Shown: positions 1 through 11,206, numbered from the stretch's first letter. The stretch: 64,000 nucleotides of DNA from Apostichopus japonicus (GCF_037975245.1 NC_092571.1:17729917-17793916); one strand, 5' to 3'. A program made the numbers and translations. The notes: a model not told the origin generated them from the sequence alone.

Positions 1-890
1 GAAAATACAAAAAAATAATATTAACAATGATAGTAATCGAAAACCAACAGGAAATACTGGACAAAACTTACCTAGAATAGGAAATTAAAAAAAAACAGCT
101 GGTAATTGCTAACAAAAATAATATCAATGACAGGAAATGAAAACAACATAAGAAACTGGAAAACTTGATAGCTAGGATAGGAATTAAAAAGCCACAGGAA
201 ATATTGACAAAATATTAGCAATGATAGGAAATTAAAACTAACAGGAAATACTGGAAAACTGAACTATGACAGAAATTAAAAATCAGTAGTAAATACTAAA
301 AATATTTTAGCAATGATAGGAAATAAAAAACAACAGGAGACACTGAACAAGATTAGCTAAAATAAGAATTAAACGACAGGAAATACTAAAGATATATTAG
401 CAATGTAGGAAATGAAAAACAACAGGAAATACTAGAAAACTGAATTATGACGGGAATTAACAATCAGTAGGAAACACTAAAAAAATATTAGCAATGATAG
501 GAAATGAAAAAACAACAGGAGATACTGGAAAAGCTTAGCTAAGATAGGAATTAAGAAAATAGCTAAGATAGGAATTAAGAAAATAGCTAAGATAGGAATT
601 AAGAAAACTACAGGAAATACTAAATATATTTTAGCAATAAAAGGGAAATGAGAGCAACAAGAAATACTAGAAACCTGAACTGTGACAGAAGGTAAACATC
701 AGTAGGAAATGCTAAAAAAGTATTAGCAATGATAGGAAAAGAAAGACAATAGGAGATAATGGAAAAACTGAATTATGACAGGAAATTATAAGTAACAGGT
801 AATACTAAAATATTAGGAAATACAAAAGGAATTATCTATGTTAGTAGTACAAATCAACAAGAAATGCTAAAAAATTCCCTATTATAAAAA
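1..890. repeat. Degenerate AT-rich tandem repeat tract
   Basis: The stretch is made of diverged copies of a short adenine-rich phrase (variants of AGGAAATACTGGAAAA and TTAGCAATGATAGGAAAT). Near 537-611 a 24-bp unit containing GATAGGAATTAAGAAAA is repeated three times almost exactly. No coding potential is visible. It presumably lies in the intron upstream of the first exon seen. Confidence 0.7.
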
Positions 891-1712
891 TGACAATATG
901 TCACGTTGTGACCACTGCGTCACACGCGCAACGATGGTTCATTTAAATTATTTTGAACCTTGATTGTCTTGTCACTTGATACTAAGAAATTGCAATAAAC
1001 CCACGAGCAAATAGTAAATTTCAGCCTTCTTGTTGACTACTATCAGACTATATATACAGGGTCAATTACACACAATACAACTACACACAATACAATTACA
1101 ATTTAAACAAAAAATATGAATTAAGTTAAGGTTGCTTCCATATGTTTCCGGAGTGAGTGATCCACATCGCGAAAGTAGGCTATCTTCATTTTCATAGTTG
1201 TGAGCTTTGTCGTCTTTAAATTGAAGTTATTATTCTGTTTACCTTGATATGATCCGAGTCGCTTAAAGTGTATTTCCCGCGAGTTGAGTTGTATGAGTGT
1301 TCACCAAAATCGTCTGCTGACAAGTTCCATGCCAACACGTTTATTTCTCCCGGTACGCTGTTCAAATTGTAATATTGAATACAGGCTTCCGAGTCCACGG
1401 ATTGTCACCTTCACGTCCAGCCTCCGCTCCGGACTGCGCACCCTGAGTGACCCTCTCAGTACCCGGTACACGTTGTATATTTCAAATTGACTTGTAATTT
1501 TCAATCCTTCTGCAGGAAGCCTTTTGTGAATAAAATATAATTTGGTTATCCTGCCTTCTAGCAAGACACCGTGTGAAAAGGAAAGGTACAGCAGTGGTGC
1601 TGTAACAACAAGTATAACAACAACAAGACAAGCACATTTTTGAAGACTAAATCATCAGTAAAACTTAATTATCTTTTTCATGTGATCATTGTTTACTTCT
1701 TCCATATATCAG
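891..1712. other. Non-coding stretch upstream of first visible exon
   Basis: It ends in a usable splice acceptor (AG at 1711-1712), so its 3' part is intron. A TATATATAC string at about 1048 could be mistaken for a promoter, but no ATG-led signal-peptide exon with a phase-1 donor follows it. A GC-richer patch at about 1210-1530 may hold a broken minus-strand exon, listed separately. Confidence 0.5.
1216..1530 (-). pseudogene. Possible frameshifted exon on the minus strand
   Basis: On the minus strand an acceptor-like TGCAG at about 1517 opens a frame with the text FEIYNVYRVLRGSLRV and then VKVTIR. The natural continuation, SEACIQYYNLNSVPGEINVL, is in another frame and runs to an AAG/GTAAAC donor-like site near 1240. 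The two frames join around 1400 with one surplus base. This could be a pseudo-exon, an assembly error, or chance. I do not recognise the family. Confidence 0.2.
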
Positions 1713-1961
1713 TGAATACCCCTCCAGATCCGCCACAGTGTCCACCTAACCCGACAGGCGTCAGCCTCCAAGGAAACACTGGCAACATCCTAACGTGGAA
1801 CATCCCCAGTTGCAGGGATGCCGAGGATGGAAGCATTACATCAGTTTGCAATCCCATGTCAGGTGACTTGTTCAGCCTTGGCGAGACAGAAGTCACCTGC
1901 CGTTGCTTCGACAGCGGTGGCCTGTCAAGCTCGTGCAGCTTCACAGGAATCATTCGAGCCG
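1713..1961 (+). CDS. Exon 1 seen: HYR domain 1 (six-cysteine type)
   Basis: The exon has 83 codons between AG at 1711-1712 and donor GTGAGT at 1962. It opens with PPDPPQCP, the usual HYR start, has the core tryptophan in LTWNIPSC, and ends with VTCRCFDSGG and a CSF motif. Six cysteines are present where typical HYR domains have two, so extra disulphides are likely. The exon starts in phase 1 with no credible initiator upstream, so earlier exons must lie outside the window or be unrecognised. Confidence 0.88.
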
Positions 1962-3346
1962 GTGAGTTCTCATCTAGCCACCCCCACACCATCCCACACC
2001 CGCCTACACCCTCCTTCCATACCAAAAAAACAAAACAAAACAATATAAACAACAACAAAAATGCAAAGCCTATTATTATCTTGAATGTTTATACCAAAAC
2101 TCCACTCCCAATTTAAACATTTATTTGCTTTAGTAATGTTACTGCTTAACCAAAACATGTTCATTTTTATGGCCTTTATATAAATAACATATTAACATGG
2201 GATGATGTTAATCCTTGATATAGATGTCTTAAATACACTGTAAAACATGTCACCCGAGGCCATTTAAGTATCATCTTTTTGTGCTAGAAATGTGGAACTG
2301 ACCTAATGATCTGTATGTCAGAGTAATTATTCCAGCCACTTCTAGTAAGGAGGCACAGAGGCAGTAATTTTGTCTACAGCATATAAAGCTAACTTCTTGT
2401 GCCTTTTGTCACCATTTAAAGCAGCTTCTTTTTGCACTCAATTTGATAAATTGTCCGTATGCTCTTTGATGCTAAAAATCCCATAAGTATGCAGTTCGTG
2501 TGCTTACCTATATTCATGTTTCATTACAAATGACAATCATAGATCTAAGATAAAAATAATACTTATTCTTGAAAATTTCAAACTTCCTGATCACATCCTC
2601 CTTTGCCCAGCACCTTCCCCCATCACATCCTTGTCCCCCTACTCCAAACCAACACCTAGCCCATCACATACTACTCCCCCTACTCCAAACCAGCACCTTC
2701 CCCATAACATCCTTCTCTCCCTACTCCAAACCAACACCTTCCCCATCACATCCTTGTCCTCTACTCCAAACCAGCACCTACCGTATCATATCCTACTCCA
2801 CCTACTACAAACCATCACCTTCCGCATGACATCCTTCTCCCCCTACTCCAAACCAGCACCTTCCCTATCACATCCCCCTCCTCCCCCTGACTACTCCAAA
2901 CCAACACCTTCCCCATCACATCCTTGTCCCCTACTCCAAACCAGCACCTTCCCCATAACATCCTTCTCTCCCTACTCCAAACCAACACCTTCCCCATCAC
3001 ATCCTTGTCCTCTACTCCAAACCAGCACCTACCCTGTCATATCATACTCCACCTACTCTAAACCATCACCTTCCACATGACATCCTTCTCCACCTACTCC
3101 AAACTATCACCTTCTACATGACATCCTTCTTCCCCTACTCCAAACCAGCACCTTCCCTATCACAACCTCCTCTTCTTCCTTACTACTCCAAACCAGCACC
3201 TTCCCTATCCCTCCCCCCTTACTACTCCAAACCAGCACCTTCCTTATCACAACCTCCTCTCCCCCACCATCTACATACGTGGCACACTCTGCATACTCTA
3301 TTCTGGCTTATTTAAAAAAGTATGATATGACGTTTTCTGTCCAAAG
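1962..3346 (+). other. Intron 1, with minisatellite
   Basis: This 1.4-kb intron has no coding features. Its second half is the pyrimidine-rich minisatellite listed at 2580-3270. Confidence 0.8.
2580..3270. repeat. Minisatellite, CTACTCCAAACCAGCACCTTCC-like unit
   Basis: About 18 imperfect copies of a roughly 35-40-bp unit carry the phrases CTACTCCAAACCA and CCTTCCCCATCACATCC. Unit length varies because the linker between the phrases varies. The apparent proline/serine-rich reading frames across it are repeat by-products. Confidence 0.85.
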
Positions 3347-3595
3347 GGAACACGCGCCCCTCCACACCTATATGCCCCGGTACTCTCATGGCTACCGCTT
3401 TACGAAATAGTAACGGCAATTCCTTGACATGGAACATTGCGAGTTGTTTGGATATGGAGGACGGGATGATAGAACCTGTTTGTGATATGCAGTCCGGAGA
3501 CTTCTTTCGGGAGGGGGTGACTCTTGTCAATTGCAGGTGCACAGATAGATCTGGATTGTTCTCCGAATGCAACTTTAACGGCATCATATTTGCAG
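3347..3595 (+). CDS. Exon 2: HYR domain 2 (six-cysteine type)
   Basis: The exon is 249 bp, the same length as exon 1. The acceptor AG is at 3345-3346 and the donor is G/GTAGAT. The protein reads LTWNIASCLDMEDGMIEPVC then NCRCTDRSG and ECNF, matching exon 1 cysteine for cysteine. Exons 1 and 2 are therefore a duplicated pair within the array. It joins exon 1 through a glycine codon. Confidence 0.88.
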
Positions 3596-4817
3596 GTAGA
3601 TCACTTACTTTTTAATTAAACGAGTAGTTCATTCTAAACATTTTTAAACGTCACATCTTATGTCCTATAAGAGCCGCTTTTTTTGTATCTGTTTGTCAAT
3701 TGCAGCCGGTGAGCTGTCTGCTGCTGCATATTAAGTGGGTTTGCAAGAAGTTCTCACAGATTAAATTTATACTGTTTTGTTTGGACTATTTTACAAACCT
3801 TGTTCCGGTTTATTCCCAAGTTCTCCTCTTTATTTTTACATTAAAAGGTTTTAAGAAATTGATCATAACTTTAAATCTGCCTGTCAGGAATATAAATCAG
3901 ACCTTTTTTATCTTCCTCCTTAAAGTTTCTTCTTTATAACATGCAGATATTCTTATTCTAATTACAATGTTTTATTTCAAGAAGTACTCGGAAGGCAAAT
4001 TTTAGAGCTTGTAAAAATTTTACAAATAGAAACTCATTACCAGATAATCTTGATGAGATTCAACGCTTCCAAGGTATTTCATCCCAAAAAATGACTGGTG
4101 AATTTAATTTCTAAAAAAAATATGGAAACTTTATGATTTTCTCATCCCTTCCCATGAGCATTAAAGCCTACGTGCCAGTGATACCAATATGCTTATTTCT
4201 TTGTTACTGTGGTTTAGGGTGGAGTAGATATCACGTTTAGGGTTACCATGTTTGTCCAATGTAAAAGTGGGACATTTGTATTGATGGCCTGGGGCAGAAA
4301 TCTATGAGGAGGGGTGAGCCGTGCTAGAACGTCGTGTGATATCAACGGTCACTGTACCGCGCAACGGTCGGTCAAGTCAGGTTACACGGCATTTTGTATG
4401 GATGTATTTCTACAATAGGCCCCCAGTATTGCCATTAAAGTAACGACATGGACGCCAAGGTGACCAGTTCAGCATCATGAAGTTGTCTTAAATTTTCCAC
4501 TTTGTGGAAAAAGATATTCAAAATATGACGGCTCTTTCCGTTTCTACAAAAAAACAGGACAAATTGTCATACCAGCCGGGACACTTCTCTCCCCTTCTAG
4601 AAACGGGACAATCCCCGAATTTAATCGGAATGGATGGTTACCCTACCAAAATATCCATCCTTTTTTTAAACGGTATCGTGTACAAGAGAAGGTAGATACA
4701 TATCTATTTTCTTACCGTGAGATTTTAATCGAACTCATTCTTCAGTCATATTCTTCAAAACCCTCTCATAATTCCCGAATATAAACTTTGGTTTACAACC
4801 ATGTTTCATGCTTTCAG
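3596..4817 (+). other. Intron 2
   Basis: The intron is 1.2 kb and AT-rich. A GCAG/CCG/GTGAGC string at about 3703 mimics an acceptor followed by a donor three bases later, but nothing supports an exon there. I see no other feature. Confidence 0.7.
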
Positions 4818-5057
4818 CTGAACCACTCGTGTGCTCCAACGTCCCAGCACCATTGGAAGTCTTTGTAACTCCGGGACAACCAGATGAGACGCTCAGTTGG
4901 ACAGGGCCCACTTGTAATCCATCATCAGCCACCCTCACCTGTTCTGAAACTCCACCTGTGAGGGTCCCCACCGGTACAAGCAGAGTGGTCTCTTGCACTT
5001 GTAGGGAGGGCACGGATCAAGTTTCTTGTAATAGTTTTGCCATTGCAGTTACACCAA
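4818..5057 (+). CDS. Exon 3: HYR-like domain 3 (six-cysteine type)
   Basis: The exon has 80 codons, acceptor TTTCAG at 4812-4817 and a perfect donor GTAAGT at 5058. It keeps the tryptophan (LSWTGPTC) and the double cysteine SCTCREG near the end, so it belongs with exons 1-2. The PPxI and CPxD opening has degenerated to LVCSNVPAPLEV, making it the most divergent of the three. Confidence 0.85.
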
Positions 5058-6895
5058 GTAAGTTTCCCAAAGAGAGCAAAAAAATAAAATAAAGTGGCAT
5101 TCATTGATTAGAACAGTTTTCTTTTATAAAGTCACCTCAAGGTCTTTCCATGTTCTTTAATTGCATTTTTTTCTCTGATGATTGTCTTGACTCCATCTAG
5201 GCTTAGCCTAGACTGACTCCAAAGTGTCACCAGTATGTCTCTTGCCTCCCTGGTTTAAATTGTTCCACTTTCATGATAAGGGGTACTTGAAGCTTTGGTT
5301 CTTTTGACAAAACACCTGACTCCAGTAATTTGTGTGTAAAACTCTGTTACTTCATTATTTCAAAATAATTTCGGAAAGACAAACAACTTTGTTGCTGTTA
5401 AATATCCCTTGTGAACGAATGGAACGATCCAACCAGCTAACTTAGAGACTTGATCTTTTACAAACACTTAAAACATATATATTTGTTGCATTTTCATTTT
5501 CAATTTGAATTTTTAATACAATTTCCCTTGCCACACAACTCCGGTGAGTTGTGTCTATGCTCAACTTCCTCCCACATAACACCGTAGTGTTATGTGGGAG
5601 GAAGTTGAGCATAGACACACCGTAGTGCAGCCTATGCAATTTCGATATAAACTGTAACAAGAGAAAAGGTAGGCCTGTAAAGGAAATAGTTTATATGTTC
5701 CCTTTCGAGGGGAATGGTGATACACACCCGACGATGATCACACAGGTCACAGTCTAGATGCAAGGGACTGCGGTTGAGAGCGCATCGGTCGTTCGGTAGT
5801 TTGGTTTTCGTGTCCAGGTTCTTTCCTGGGTGACATTTCTTGAAAATTATTAGTTACTTCTAGAGTCATATTGCATTTTGGTAAGCAAAGTAGCCAAACT
5901 GTGATTGCAAAGACGTGTTTTAACTTTGTTACACAGAACCTTTAGTATTTTCTTCGCATTGTTGGACATTAATCATGGTATCTGCATTTGTAGGCAATTC
6001 AATAGATGACGGTTCAGATGGAGTAAGCTTCTGAATGCTATGGCAAAAGTAACAATTAGTACGTGACAAATCCAAACCAGCTTCTTTTTTATATGGGTGC
6101 GAGAGTGGGAAGGCGGGTGCAGGTGATGAGTGGGTGATAGGGGGTCTTTTCTTCCATATAAAATGCTGCCATGAGGATGTGGATATTTGACCTTGAGATG
6201 CAGCCGGAAATTTGCAGCTATTTGTTTTCAAGCAGTCAACTTTAATAATTCACAAAATAGTTTTGCCAAAAAAAAGGGATTCTGCTGGTTCCTAATTAAC
6301 TGATATTTCTATTGTGCTGTTTGGTGGTGAGTTATCATATCAATTTGCATGTTGGTGAAGATGTATATTGTCAATTTTCAATCAGAAAAGGGAGCTATGG
6401 ATTACCTGAGAAAAAAATTACTTTACAAAAATATGTTTTTTCAGAGCAAGATATGGTTGGACTGTTAACTGGGAAAGGTATTGGCTTCATCTGTATATTA
6501 AACTTAATTTGATTTTTCTGTTAGCTCTTTTTTTAACCCTATTACCTTCTACTGTTGTTCTCTGCCCACGAGTATACATATATGTCACTTTCTGTATGGA
6601 TTTGTGTAGACATAATTATCAAGAGCAATAACGAGCAGATTGTAAGAAAAAAGATGAACGTCTTCAGTTGTCAGAATATCCCTCTCGATCCACTCTGAAA
6701 ACTTGTAGGATATAAATAATATCTCTTCCAAATAATTCTTTCTTCCCTAAATAGTGCCTGTAATGTTCTTAATGTTCTTCTTCACACGATTGTGGGAAGA
6801 GCAAGGCCCTGCAGCTTTAGTATTTATCCTTTCGATTCATGCAAGACAATATTTGAAAGATCTCTCTCATATTCCTCTCCCCCTACTACATTTAG
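5058..6895 (+). other. Intron 3, with long perfect hairpin
   Basis: The intron is 1.8 kb. It contains the 33-bp-arm inverted repeat at 5550-5619. Otherwise I see only AT-rich intron sequence with a good pyrimidine tract before the exon 4 acceptor. Confidence 0.75.
5550..5619. repeat. Perfect 33-bp inverted repeat with 4-nt loop
   Basis: The left arm is 5550-5582, the right arm 5587-5619 and the loop CGTA. I checked the pairing base by base and found no mismatch. A smaller hairpin (ACACAACTC / GAGTTGTGT) sits just upstream at about 5533-5554. Transcribed within the intron, it would fold into a fully paired stem. It could be a fold-back element or a source of double-stranded RNA. Confidence 0.9.
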
Positions 6896-7150
6896 CCGGC
6901 CCAGTCGTGATAGATGTATTGAACTGCCCCACCACTGACATCGCCTTCTTACCATCCACATTAATGGACCAAGTGGCGGTGTTCTGGTCTGAACCTTTTG
7001 CGCTGAGTAACACCGTCGATGGGCTTGCCAACGTTGAGTCACAGACGCACACTCCCGGCGATCTCTTCCCTATTCCATCCTTGACTACGGTCGTTTACAC
7101 ATTTGAAGATTCTGGGGCCACAGGACAATGTGTATTTAACATCAGAGTCG
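6896..7150 (+). CDS. Exon 4: HYR domain 4
   Basis: The exon has 85 codons, acceptor TTTAG at 6891-6895 and donor G/GTGAGT at 7151. This is the first two-cysteine HYR of the array: NCPTTDIAF at the start and GQCVFNIRV at the end, with the core tryptophan in VAVFWSEP. The stretch SQTHTPGDLFPIPSLTTVVY is the typical turn and strand before the final YTF motif. Confidence 0.92.
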
Positions 7151-7699
7151 GTGAGTGTTTATCGTACACCCGATTTATGGATACTACATGTGGTGCAATT
7201 ATATCGGAAGAATAGATATGTTGACTGTCTGTTTGTGAAAATGTGTGGTGTGCGACTAATGAATAGAAAGGTGTAATATGTGTACCTTAATTATTTAGGT
7301 TGTCGAGGTATCGGTTATTAAGGTACTGATTATTAAGCTACCGGTTATTAAGGTACTGGTTATTAAGGTTCATGTAGTCAAGGTACCGGCTATTAAGGCA
7401 GTGGCTATTAAGGTACTGATTATTGAGGTACCGGTACTTGAAGTATCGGTTATTAAGGTACTGGTGTTAAGGCAGTGGTTTTTAAGGTACCAGTTATTAA
7501 GGTAACAGTTATTAAGCTACCGGTTAGGAAGGCAGTGGTTATTAAAGGTACCGGTTATTGAGGTAACGGTACTTGAGGTACCGTTTATTAAGGTACCGGT
7601 TGTGAAGGCAGTGGTTATTAAAGAACTGGGTCATACCATGCATGTATGATTTGTCCAAATTGCCTTAATTACACGAATTGTCCTTTCATCTTATTTCAG
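7151..7699 (+). other. Intron 4, mostly minisatellite
   Basis: The intron is 549 bp. Apart from splice sites it is dominated by the GGTACCGGTTATTAA tandem array listed next. Confidence 0.8.
7300..7630. repeat. Minisatellite, AAGGTACCGGTTATT-like unit
   Basis: About 20 imperfect copies of a 14-21-bp unit alternate GGTACCGGTTATTAA, GGTACTGGTTATTAA and GGCAGTGGTTATTAA. The GGTACC core is self-complementary, so strands may fold or slip here. Confidence 0.85.
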
Positions 7700-7951
7700 A
7701 ACTACCACCAAGAGTCACGATCGTCCAGCCATGTCCGATGGATTTTACCATCTCAGCCGATCTCGGCGTTACCTCCATCGCAGTCAATTGGTTGCCTCCT
7801 TCCGCAGTGAACGAAGCCGGTCAGTCAGTTCAAGTATCCTCCCAGTCACATTTCCCGGGTGCTAACTTCCCGGTCCCTGGGACAACGACTGTTACGTACA
7901 TCTTCTCTGACAGGGGTGCTTCAGACACCTGTAACTTCCGTATTACAACAA
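7700..7951 (+). CDS. Exon 5: HYR domain 5
   Basis: The exon has 84 codons, acceptor TTTCAG at 7694-7699 and donor A/GTGAGT. It contains PCPMDFTIS, AVNWLPPSAV, SHFPGANFPVPGTTTVTYIF and TCNFRIT, a textbook HYR layout. The exon begins with AA. If it followed an exon ending in T, a TAA stop would form, so exon 4 (ending in G) is a compatible partner. Confidence 0.93.
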
Positions 7952-9053
7952 GTGAGTTCCACGTTATATAGTGTGTTATCATTTTTTGAAATGACATTTT
8001 CTGCTCCCAATCAGGACCATTCTAATAAATTAAAGGTACTTGAAAATGAATATCTGTTACTTTGTGGTCTTTCTTGATTTAATTTTTCCATCTTTTTTTT
8101 AAATGTTATAAGCACCCCATTTTTACATTTGTTTACATGTTATTTTACCTGTGCTTACATAAGTTGAAATGAATCGAAGAATTCAATTCTGGAGTGATGA
8201 CACTGTGGCATAAACTTCTCGGATTTGCAAGCGAGTAGTAATAAATTACCCGAGTAGATTTAGTTTGAACGTGCAATTGGCTTCACTGGTAGGTTTACTA
8301 CCGTCAAAAGGGTAAAAGACGAAGTTTGAGGCTTCTTGAAGTGGTAACGCAATTGTAGCCATATTTAATAGAAAATACTGCCACAGTGTTAAGGAGTCCC
8401 AGGTGTAGTTTTAATAGAGTGTTTATGAAGCTGACACTGCTTCAGTTTTCTTCCACTGGTAACGTGTCACTTTTAACATATATAGAGAACATGTATTATT
8501 CAACTTACTGGATATACAGATGATTTTCTCTACATGATACCAGTCGTTCAGAGCGTCCAGTCTTTAAAATCGGGAAGCTGTTCAATCATGAAAAGAAATA
8601 GATCAAAAGAGAAACTACTATGAGAAATGGAACAATTGTAGATGGTTCTTTGTTGGGGGGGGGGGGGGGGTAAGGGGGCAGAACATATGAGGAGCAATAT
8701 TTTGAAATTTATTTATAGATTTTTGTTGGCAAATCAGAGTAGAATGTCGCTTTTCCAGAAAATAAATATACCTGAAGATGGGAAGGTAATTTTTACATGT
8801 GACTGATAGAGTTGTATGAGACATCAACAGAAGATAACGATGGTGCGCCATCGTCTGTCATTCAGTGTGCACAGGTTTAATGGTATGACCATGCATGTGG
8901 TCTTCAGTCTCTTAAACGACGGTCGATCGAACCGATTCAAGTCGCGTTTCAGTCGGGGCTGGTTTTTAGTAAATCTCATCATTGTCTGTACATGCTGTAC
9001 CAAGTATTACTTTAATCAGTGATCACATTGCATCCTGCATTCATCTCAAACAG
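7952..9053 (+). other. Intron 5
   Basis: The intron is 1.1 kb. It contains a run of 16 G at 8655-8670 and no recognisable gene or mobile element. Confidence 0.75.
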
Positions 9054-9308
9054 ACACTCGATTCCTTCCACCCACGATCATTGGCTGCCCACGTGACTTT
9101 GAGGTCACAACAGTCAGTGGAAACAGTGCAGTAATTACCTGGCCTGCTGTGTCGGCCGTCACCGACAACAACCAACTTGCCGTCGTGGTTTCTGAGAGCC
9201 ATCAATCCGGGAATTCCTTCCCGCTTGGCACCACAAGGGTCATACTGGTGTTTGGTCACCCTAATTCACCTGATCTCACAGCTGCCTGCATGTTTACCGT
9301 AACAGTCT
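9054..9308 (+). CDS. Exon 6: HYR domain 6
   Basis: The exon has 85 codons. The acceptor ends AACAG at 9053 and the donor is T/GTGAGT at 9309. Motifs are PPTIIGCPRDFEVTT, VITWPAVSAV, SHQSGNSFPLGTTRVILVF and AACMFTVTV. The aromatic-Thr-Phe strand is VILVF rather than YTF. It joins exon 5 through an asparagine codon. Confidence 0.92.
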
Positions 9309-9799
9309 GTGAGTACCAAATGGCATTTTGTTTGCTGAAATATCACAGTACTGATCACGTCGTAGATTGAATTTTTCTTTCATCTCTAGGTGGAAAACCT
9401 GGTCTGTGAAGCGTATATATGAATTTTTCAATCTGGCCGATATTGGCTTGTGAATGAATCTGGCGGCAACAGTACCAGACTGCATGATGTCGTTCTGGCA
9501 ATTGAGCTGTAGATGTCCTTGTGTCTATCTATAATATTTAAATTAATTTTGTGTCTGTTTACCATATAATTTACAATATATATATATTTCATATATATAT
9601 ATATAAAATTGAAAGCGTTATGAGTTGGAAAATCAAGAGCAGTGCAAAAACTTCCATCCTCCACCGGGATTCGAACCCGGGCCTTCTGCTTTGAACGCGG
9701 ATATACAATTACATACACGCATATCTGTCTGTCTGTCTGTCTGTCTATCTGTCTGTCTATCTATCTATCTATAATAATTATGATATTTTCAACCTTCAG
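9309..9799 (+). other. Intron 6, with SINE piece and microsatellites
   Basis: The intron is 491 bp. It holds a TA-rich microsatellite (about 9577-9605), a minus-strand tRNA-like promoter box (9655-9715) and a TCTG/TCTA microsatellite (9721-9772) ending close to the exon 7 acceptor. Confidence 0.75.
9577..9772 (-). mobile_element. tRNA-derived SINE fragment with flanking microsatellites
   Basis: Read on the minus strand, 9664-9683 gives GGCCCGGGTTCGAATCCCGG, a perfect RNA polymerase III B box embedded in a T-arm-like palindrome. The body then leads into a TA microsatellite. No complete cloverleaf is present, so it is a SINE piece rather than a tRNA gene. Confidence 0.6.
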
Positions 9800-10054
9800 T
9801 GGCCCCACCTGATCCTCCAACATTGATATCCTGCCCCATGGACATGACGGAGCGTTCCACTACTGGCAACCCCGTTTCCATTTTCTGGCCACCGCCTACA
9901 GCCATTACAGCAGCTGGGGGATTAGCAGTCATATCGACTCAGACGAGACAGTCTGGGTTTGCTTTCCCTATCGGTACCGAAACTGTTTCGATAACACTGG
10001 TGGATCCGGTTCCATTTGGCCTGCCTGTGGTCTGTAGCTTTACAGTGACAATTT
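9800..10054 (+). CDS. Exon 7: HYR domain 7
   Basis: The exon has 85 codons, acceptor CTTCAG at 9794-9799 and donor T/GTAGGT. It reads APPDPPTLISCPMDMTERST, then VSIFWPPPTAI, FAFPIGTETVSITLVDP and VCSFTVTI. It closely resembles exon 10 (PPTLISCPSDITE), which suggests these two came from one ancestor by internal duplication. Confidence 0.93.
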
Positions 10055-10441
10055 GTAGGTTGATTTTTGTGTTTGTCTTGTTCATTGTTTATCCTTTTGT
10101 TTGTTTGTGTGTTCATTTTGTATTTTATATTGAATAATCTGAATTTGTCAGATTGCTTATCTAGATATGTTCGGTCATGTTTCTGTTTCCTCCCTACATA
10201 GATTGACTTTCCCTACAAGCACTGTGCCTAAGGGTTGAACCTTGGGGCATGGTGAGGGAGGGGGGTTGTTGAAATGGGAAAAGGATGAATGTCAATAAAC
10301 CATTGTTGTCACAGCTCGATCAAGCAAAGCCCTTTTAATATTATGAGCAACTCCAAGAAGTCTTGTTGTGCCTGTCAAGATGTTTGTCAGGATTTTTTAA
10401 ATTTTTTTATCGTTGTTTGTTCTCTCATCTCGAAACGACAG
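10055..10441 (+). other. Intron 7
   Basis: The intron is 387 bp with T-rich ends and no feature beyond splice signals. Confidence 0.75.
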
Positions 10442-10699
10442 TACCACCAATCCTCCCACCGACGGTTACTTTCTGCCCAGATGACATCACCATGACATCA
10501 TTCTCTGGCAATGGGTTAGCGGTTAACTTTCCTCAACCGACAGCCCGCACACAGTCTGGCTTGCTTGCTAATGTCGTCAGCCAATCTGCTTTTCCAGGAG
10601 ACACATTCCCAGTTGGAAAAACCGTTGTACGATACGTCTTTAGGGATCAGCAACAACCGACCAGCTCACAAGTTGAATGCACATTCTGTATTGAGATCT
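10442..10699 (+). CDS. Exon 8: HYR domain 8
   Basis: The exon has 86 codons, acceptor GACAG at 10437-10441 and donor T/GTAAGA. Motifs are PPTVTFCPDDITMTS, AVNFPQPTA (phenylalanine in place of the core tryptophan), SAFPGDTFPVGKTVVRYVF and ECTFCIEI, which adds a third cysteine. It is preceded by a T-rich tract but has a short, weak polypyrimidine run at the acceptor itself. Confidence 0.9.
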
Positions 10700-11206
10700 G
10701 TAAGATCCTGTCTTCATAATTCTACTGTTGAAGTGTGTAGGCTATTAATATCTGCCCCAAACTAATACTAGTAAAGCTATTAAACATGCGCGGCAAAGTG
10801 TGTCACATCTCTGTCACGAGGGATGCTGTAATCCTCAAGAAAATCCTCTTTATCGACCCTTTCATAGACATAGAAGACTAAAATTGTGATTTTTTTCTTC
10901 TGTTTTTGGTTTAAAGTGCAGTGTCTTTATTGTTGTCATGAAATGCCAATTTAATACCAGCTGTGATTGCATTATTTGGGCTTTGTAGAAAGAAAAAAAA
11001 AACACCTCCGCATTTTTATAGCATTTTCATTGAAAACATTGTACTATCATGTTAGGGAATCTGATGGGGAAATAGAACAAATTTTAATATGTGATTTTAG
11101 TAAATAAAACAAGCAAAACATAACTCACTGTGGAATGTTAACCCAGCTATTTTCATTTGTCTGTTATCAGTTTCATAAGTCCGTCTCTTTAAATCTTTTC
11201 CCGCAG
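10700..11206 (+). other. Intron 8
   Basis: The intron is 507 bp and AT-rich, with a TTTTCCCGCAG acceptor. No repeat or gene is recognised. Confidence 0.75.

Noticed and set aside
1042-1060. TATA-like sequence before exon 1
   Set aside because: No start codon with a signal peptide and phase-1 donor follows, so it is unlikely to be the gene's promoter.
1640-1712. Possible signal peptide fused to exon 1 (KTKSSVKLNYLFHVIIVYFF)
   Set aside because: The frame begins with TTG, not ATG, and a good splice acceptor ends it; the hydrophobic text is intron read-through.
2569-3315. Proline/serine-rich open frames
   Set aside because: Pure translation of the CTACTCCAAACCA minisatellite inside intron 1.
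3685-3710. Three-base 'exon' between TTGCAG and GTGAGC
   Set aside because: No protein content and no evidence; probably chance pairing of splice-like words.
9655-9715. tRNA gene on the minus strand
   Set aside because: Only the B box / T-arm is present; no acceptor stem or anticodon arm. SINE remnant fits better.
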